64,000 bases of DNA from positions 1,178,001-1,242,000 of the forward strand of contig JADJWQ010000006.1 in assembly GCA_016716265.1 (NCBI GenBank). The letters are read 5' to 3'. Under the pieces are notes generated by a model. That model searched no databases, was not told the origin of the DNA, and was given only the letters and a program-made list of their open reading frames with translations. How positions within the stretch are numbered: the stretch's first letter is position 1; each line of letters opens with the position of its first letter. This DNA is from Planctomycetota bacterium (GTDB lineage Bacteria; Planctomycetota; UBA1135; UBA2386). This document shows positions 60,005-64,000 of the stretch, piece by piece. The position numbers and the translations under genes were made by a program.

Positions 60005-62485
60005 CTACCGGGTCGCCAGCGTGTACAGCACCGCGCCGACGTCCGGCGCGATGTCGTCGACATCGTCGTTCACCATGCGCAGACGCAGACGCGACGCATT
60101 CGGCGCCACGTCGAAGATCGCCTGCAGAGGCACCCGCATCTCCCACGTCGTGACGGCCGTCCGCGGTAGCGCCGCGAGCGTATCGATGAGGCCGACGTTC
60201 CATTCGCCCTGCTGCTGCCGGAACAGCTCGTCACCGGCGATCAGGAGCTCGCTGCCGACGTCCACGGACGCACGCCAGCCGGTCCGGGGGTCGTTGTCGG
60301 CGTCGATGAGCACCAGCGTGCGCGAGTAGCCGGACGTCGGCGAGCCGTCGAGGTTGAACGGGTCCTCCGACGTGAACCGCAGATACAGCCAGTCCGCGTC
60401 GTTGGTGATCTGCACGTCGAGCCAATCCGGCCCCGCGGACGGCGGGGCGTCGGCGGGGTCACGGTGGAGCACCGGCACCAAGGCCCAGTCGTCGAACGAG
60501 CCGTCGATCGTGATGGTCGCCCGGGTGAACGGCGTCGCGGTCAGCGCGACCTGGTTGTCGTCCTCGTTGCCGGCCTCGTCGATGGCACGCACGCAGAACC
60601 AGTACGGCGTGCCGGTGGCGAGGCCGGTGATCGTCGCCTGGTACGGGTGGCCGGCGAACAGCAGGTAGTCGTCCGACAGCTCCGGCGTCAACTCGACGCG
60701 GGTCGCCGTGGTCAGCGACGGGTCGCCGACGAAGTCGAACGGACCGCTCTGGTAGTAGAGCACGTAGCCGACGCGGTTCAGATCGAGCGCGACGTCCCAG
60801 CGGATCGTGACGCAGTCCGGACCGGGCTCGACATCCTGGATACCGACGCGCGGCACCGGCGGCCCGGCCGGCGTCGGCCACGGGAAGGCGTTGACGTTGT
60901 AGGTGCTCGACCAGACCGGCGCCGTGGTGTCCGGTCCCGTCGTCGCGTGCTCGCGCACGAACGTGTTGGCGAAGACGACGCCACCATCGGTGATGTAGTG
61001 CCGGAAGCCAGCGAGGTCCTCGGCCTCGTGGATGTCCTCCAGGAGCGATTCGAGGCCGAGCGTCGAGCCCCCGACGAGCGTCTGCTTGCTCATGGACTCG
61101 GCCGGCCCCTCCGCATAGCCGAGCGACAGCACCCGGAAGCCGTCGGGTCGATTGGCCTCGGCCATCAGCTTCGGGGCGACGTTGTACTTGTTGTCCGGGA
61201 AGTAGTAGGGGTCGAACTCCTCGTAGCTGTTCGAATTGAGTCGATAGCTCTCGAACAGCAGGAAGTCGACCGAGCTGCGGGGGCTGAACTCGTAGTGCGG
61301 CCGGCGCTTGTCGTAGAAGAACAGCCCGCGGTTCTGCAGCACGATCTTGTTCGGGTAGCGCTCCTTCAGGCGGTGGATGAACGCCGCGAAGCCGGGCCCG
61401 GTCCACTCGAACTCGGACTGATTGCCGCTGTTCTCGTCCGTGTAGAGATTCGGCGCGCAGGTGTCGATCGTGTCGAGGAACAGGCCGTCGCATCCGTAGC
61501 CGCGGCCGAAGTCGGTCGTGAGCAGCTCCTTGATGCCCTGCACGCCATCGATGCCGTCGACGGTCATGTTCTCCAGCACGTCGAACCAGGCCGGATCGCC
61601 GGCGTTCACGAAGCACCCGCCGAAGTACGCATTGCGGTCGGGCAGCCCGTCGCCGACGTCGTTCGGGTCACGGTCCACCGAGTTGTCGTCGAGGTAGAAC
61701 GACGCGTAGCCCCCACCACCGTTCGAGGGTGCCCCGAGCGGGTCGATGCCGGCGAGCGACTGGTCGTCGGCGTCCGGCCCCCGCGGATCGACGCGCGGCC
61801 CGCTGCCGTCGCCGACGAAGCGCGGATCGAGCAGCATCTCGGCGTCGGTGTAGTAGACCGTCCGCAGGTCCTCACCGATCGAGATGTAGGCGAGGACGAT
61901 CACGTCGTCCGCAGGGTCCCTCGGGTCGACACCCTGCTGGATGCGCCTCACGACGTCGACCCGCAGCCCGCCGTTGTGGGGGTGGAGGACGACCAGATCG
62001 TGCGTCTTCGCAATCGCCTCGGTGCGCGCGTCGATCGCACCGTAATGGATGAAGTAGTCCCGCACGCGCGACGCGGCGAGCGGGAGATTGTCGGGCGCCG
62101 GGAGCAGCGTGTCGGTGACCGGCCCCCTGCCTTCCTCGTTGCGCGCCGACAGGCGCATGCGCACGCCGCGCGTCGCGCGGAAGCCGACGTCGGCCAACGA
62201 GTCCCACGTGATGTCGACCTGGTTCCCCGCGGGCGGCGCCGGAATGCCGGTCAGCCGCCCCTCCACGGTCGCCGGTCGCCACGTGCGCCCGTCGTCCGTC
62301 GAGATCTCGATGACGACGTCGACGATCGACTCGGGGTCGTCGACCACCGCGAGACGCAGCGGCACGACGCCGGCGATCGTCTGCGGGTAGGTGACGCTCT
62401 GCACGGTCGCGGAGATCCGCGCCGGCGACGACGAGCCACACGCGGCGAGCAGCGCCGGGATCGAGACCAGGGCGAGTCGATACAT
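60005..62485 (-). CDS. GH114/TM1410-like lipoprotein with fibronectin III-like and CBM9-like domains
   Basis: 826 residues; the N-terminus MYRLALVSIPALLAACGSSS has a clear lipobox (LAAC), so it is a membrane-anchored lipoprotein. Residues ~130-500 resemble the TM1410/GH114 barrel of endo-alpha-1,4-polygalactosaminidases and relatives: DDVIVLAYISIGEDLRTVYY, GYGCDGLFLDTIDTCAPNLY and KIVLQNRGLFFYDK. A fibronectin III-like domain lies at ~560-650 (ATGTPYWFCVRAIDEAGNED) and the C-terminal ~165 residues look like a CBM9/DOMON fold (TITIDGSFDDWALVPVLHRD, DWLYLRFTSEDPFNLDGSPT). The enzyme would cut an external polysaccharide. It is on the same strand as the PTS genes, 155 bases upstream of EIIC. Confidence 0.82.
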   Translation of the reverse strand: MYRLALVSIPALLAACGSSSPARISATVQSVTYPQTIAGVVPLRLAVVDDPESIVDVVIEISTDDGRTWRPATVEGRLTGIPAPPAGNQVDITWDSLADVGFRATRGVRMRLSARNEEGRGPVTDTLLPAPDNLPLAASRVRDYFIHYGAIDARTEAIAKTHDLVVLHPHNGGLRVDVVRRIQQGVDPRDPADDVIVLAYISIGEDLRTVYYTDAEMLLDPRFVGDGSGPRVDPRGPDADDQSLAGIDPLGAPSNGGGGYASFYLDDNSVDRDPNDVGDGLPDRNAYFGGCFVNAGDPAWFDVLENMTVDGIDGVQGIKELLTTDFGRGYGCDGLFLDTIDTCAPNLYTDENSGNQSEFEWTGPGFAAFIHRLKERYPNKIVLQNRGLFFYDKRRPHYEFSPRSSVDFLLFESYRLNSNSYEEFDPYYFPDNKYNVAPKLMAEANRPDGFRVLSLGYAEGPAESMSKQTLVGGSTLGLESLLEDIHEAEDLAGFRHYITDGGVVFANTFVREHATTGPDTTAPVWSSTYNVNAFPWPTPAGPPVPRVGIQDVEPGPDCVTIRWDVALDLNRVGYVLYYQSGPFDFVGDPSLTTATRVELTPELSDDYLLFAGHPYQATITGLATGTPYWFCVRAIDEAGNEDDNQVALTATPFTRATITIDGSFDDWALVPVLHRDPADAPPSAGPDWLDVQITNDADWLYLRFTSEDPFNLDGSPTSGYSRTLVLIDADNDPRTGWRASVDVGSELLIAGDELFRQQQGEWNVGLIDTLAALPRTAVTTWEMRVPLQAIFDVAPNASRLRLRMVNDDVDDIAPDVGAVLYTLATR

Positions 62486-62696
62486 GGGAACCCCGCTCGG
62501 TGATCGGGCGTCGGGCCCGGGCCCGTGAGCCGCTCGCGGCAGCGCCGGTGTCAACGCGGGTTCGCGGGCGCGGCCGCGCAGCCGGTGCGGAGCCGGGAAC
62601 GGGGAGCTCGGCCGTGGGATGGCGGCCACGGCTGCGGGCGGGTCGTGCGGACGACTCGCGAACGGGCCTGCTCCGCTCGGCGCGACGTATGCGCCG

Positions 62697-64000
62697 TCAG
62701 CGCGCTTCGAGACGGAAGTCGGTGAACACGGCGTGCGTGTCCACGACGCGCAGCCCCACCCGGCCGCGGTCCCAGGTGGCATCCTCGGCGGCGAGCACCT
62801 CGCGGCCGTCGAGGTGGGCGACGAAGCGCGGTCCGATCACGTCGACCCGCAAGCGGTGACGCTCGGTCGGATCGATGTCGACGCGGCCGCGCGCGAGCTC
62901 GGTCCAGCTCGCCCCGTCCATCCGGCCGAAGACGAGGAGTCGCGTCGCCGGGATCACGCCGACGAAGTAGCCGCGCTGCGCGTCGTAGCCGAGCGCGGGG
63001 CCGGTGGTCCGGAACAGGATCCCCGCATCGCGCGAGTCGCCACCGCCCGGGAACGCGATGTCGACCTCGGCCGCGAAGTCCTGTGGAACGGCGACGTCGA
63101 GCACGACCTTCTCGCCGCAGCGGTAGCCGTTGACCGGAGCGTCGGGGCGGCGGCCGAGGTGCAGGCCGTCGTCGCGGAACGCGACGAGCTGGTGATGGGC
63201 GTAGGTCGACCACCGCGAGGCGTCGCCGGTGGACCGGAGCGACGACGTGAACGGCAGCTCGACCGGCGTGAAGCCCGGCTCCCCCGACGGCCGGCGGAGC
63301 GGCATGCCAGGAGCCACCGGACGCCCGAAGCGCGGGACGCCCTGTGGACCGATGTCCAGCGGCTGCACGAAGACCGCGCGCTCCCAGCCGGGCTCGCGAT
63401 CCCGCTTCGCGTGGAACACGTGCCAGAGCTCGGAGCCGTCCGGCGACCGCACGAAGCACGAGTGGCCGACGCCGAAGGTCCGGTCGGTGGAGCGGAAGAC
63501 CGGGCGGTCGTGCTTGCTCCAGGCGAGCGGGTCCAACGGGTCGCGCCCGGTCAGCTCGAGACGGCCGAGCCCGTAGGTCGGGAGCCAGGACGCGCCACAC
63601 GAGTACATCACGAAGGTGCGGCGCCCGGTCTGCAGCACCTGCGGCGCCTCGTGGAGTCCGCGACCGCGTCCCTGCCCCTCCGTGAACTCCCAGGCGTGGT
63701 CGTCGTTCGCGCAGATCCGCACGCGCGGCGTGACCAGCTCGGTCGGCGAGGTCATCCGCGCCGCATACAGGAACTGCCGGTCGCTCCCGGGCTCGTCCCA
63801 GCCCGACCAGATCGCGAAGCGCGACCCGTCCAGCTCCAGCACCGTCATGTCGATCGCCCAGATCGGCTCGCCGGGCCGGTCGCCGGTGTCGAGCGGTCCC
63901 CGGATCGTGTAATGCCCGAGCGGGTCCGCGCCGTCGGCTACCGCGACATACGCGAGGTGGTGCTCGTTGCGGCCGTCGGACGCGGCGAAGTAGACGTACC
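62697..64000 (-). CDS. GH43-like glycoside hydrolase, 5' end cut by window
   Basis: The frame is open to the window end, giving at least 434 residues. The visible part is a five-bladed-propeller hydrolase: VYFAASDGRNEHHLAYVAVA at the edge, then PIWAIDMTVLELDGSRFAIW, LHEAPQVLQTGRRTFVMYSC (the Glu-Ala-Pro typical of GH43) and FGVGHSCFVRSPDGSELWHV (GxGH near the C-terminal end of the propeller). A second domain of ~200 residues follows, with DAGILFRTTGPALGYDAQRG and GRVGLRVVDTHAVFTDFRLE, a laminin-G/DUF1080-like beta sandwich. GH43 enzymes act on arabinan or xylan side chains. Signal peptide and start lie outside the window. Confidence 0.88.
   Translation of the reverse strand, partial: YVYFAASDGRNEHHLAYVAVADGADPLGHYTIRGPLDTGDRPGEPIWAIDMTVLELDGSRFAIWSGWDEPGSDRQFLYAARMTSPTELVTPRVRICANDDHAWEFTEGQGRGRGLHEAPQVLQTGRRTFVMYSCGASWLPTYGLGRLELTGRDPLDPLAWSKHDRPVFRSTDRTFGVGHSCFVRSPDGSELWHVFHAKRDREPGWERAVFVQPLDIGPQGVPRFGRPVAPGMPLRRPSGEPGFTPVELPFTSSLRSTGDASRWSTYAHHQLVAFRDDGLHLGRRPDAPVNGYRCGEKVVLDVAVPQDFAAEVDIAFPGGGDSRDAGILFRTTGPALGYDAQRGYFVGVIPATRLLVFGRMDGASWTELARGRVDIDPTERHRLRVDVIGPRFVAHLDGREVLAAEDATWDRGRVGLRVVDTHAVFTDFRLEAR

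Noticed and set aside
1..64000. tRNA, rRNA, riboswitch or integrase-type attachment sites
   Set aside because: None was recognised by reading; a covariance-model search would be needed to exclude small RNAs.

Overview
The window reads as a GC-rich bacterial chromosome segment, most likely from a planctomycete. The signs are many long secreted proteins without close functional assignment (FG-GAP, beta-helix, HEAT and MORN repeat proteins), several secreted glycoside hydrolases, a Tat-exported Gfo/Idh/MocA oxidoreductase, a ThuA-like lipoprotein and a di-heme cytochrome protein. No rRNA or tRNA gene was recognised, so the phylum is an inference from gene content. Both window edges cut genes: a cas3 at the left and a GH43-like gene at the right.

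Region 1 (1-14.5 kb) is a type I-G (formerly I-U) CRISPR-Cas locus. The effector genes cas3 (3' end only), a small cas8-family gene, cas7 (csb1) and the fused cas5-cas6 (csb2) are on the + strand with 1-4 base start/stop overlaps. They converge on a large array of 36-bp repeats. I count 83 recognisable repeats (35 left and 48 right of an insertion) and 81 complete spacers. The fused cas4-cas1 gene and cas2 lie on the - strand beyond the other end of the array. A textbook -35/-10 promoter in the leader, the GTTGAAGC handle of the - strand repeat, and decayed repeats at the left end all show that the array is transcribed leftward, with the newest spacers near 12.2 kb. An IS1380-family element with a frameshifted transposase sits inside one spacer. 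The array also contains a tandem duplication of a two-spacer block, a 58-base hybrid spacer, and spacer pairs that sample homologous coding sequences.

Region 2 (14.6-51.4 kb) is a series of mostly exported proteins on both strands: unknown secreted proteins, an FG-GAP protein, a sulfotransferase, a di-heme peroxidase-like protein, a HEAT-PDZ-S41 protease, a GHL10-type glycoside hydrolase, a HEAT/MORN protein, an M19 dipeptidase, a cysteine-rich metal-binding protein with CCG repeats, an M48 membrane peptidase, a beta-helix protein, a BNR-type protein, a YbaK-type editing protein, an oxidoreductase, a ThuA-like lipoprotein, a DUF5060-type hydrolase and a fatty acid desaturase. Four of the secreted proteins end in what looks like the same ~100-residue C-terminal module. 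Four copies of a ~37-bp intergenic stem-loop repeat with an adjacent T-tract occur only in this region.

Region 3 (51.9-64 kb) is a run of - strand genes for sugar capture: a GH43-like protein (cut by the edge), a GH114/TM1410-like lipoprotein, a fructose-family PTS (EIIC, EIIB and a fused HPr-EI-EIIA protein) and a secreted GH38 alpha-mannosidase. The tight spacing from EIIB through GH38 suggests that glycan trimming outside the cytoplasm is coupled to phosphorylating sugar import.
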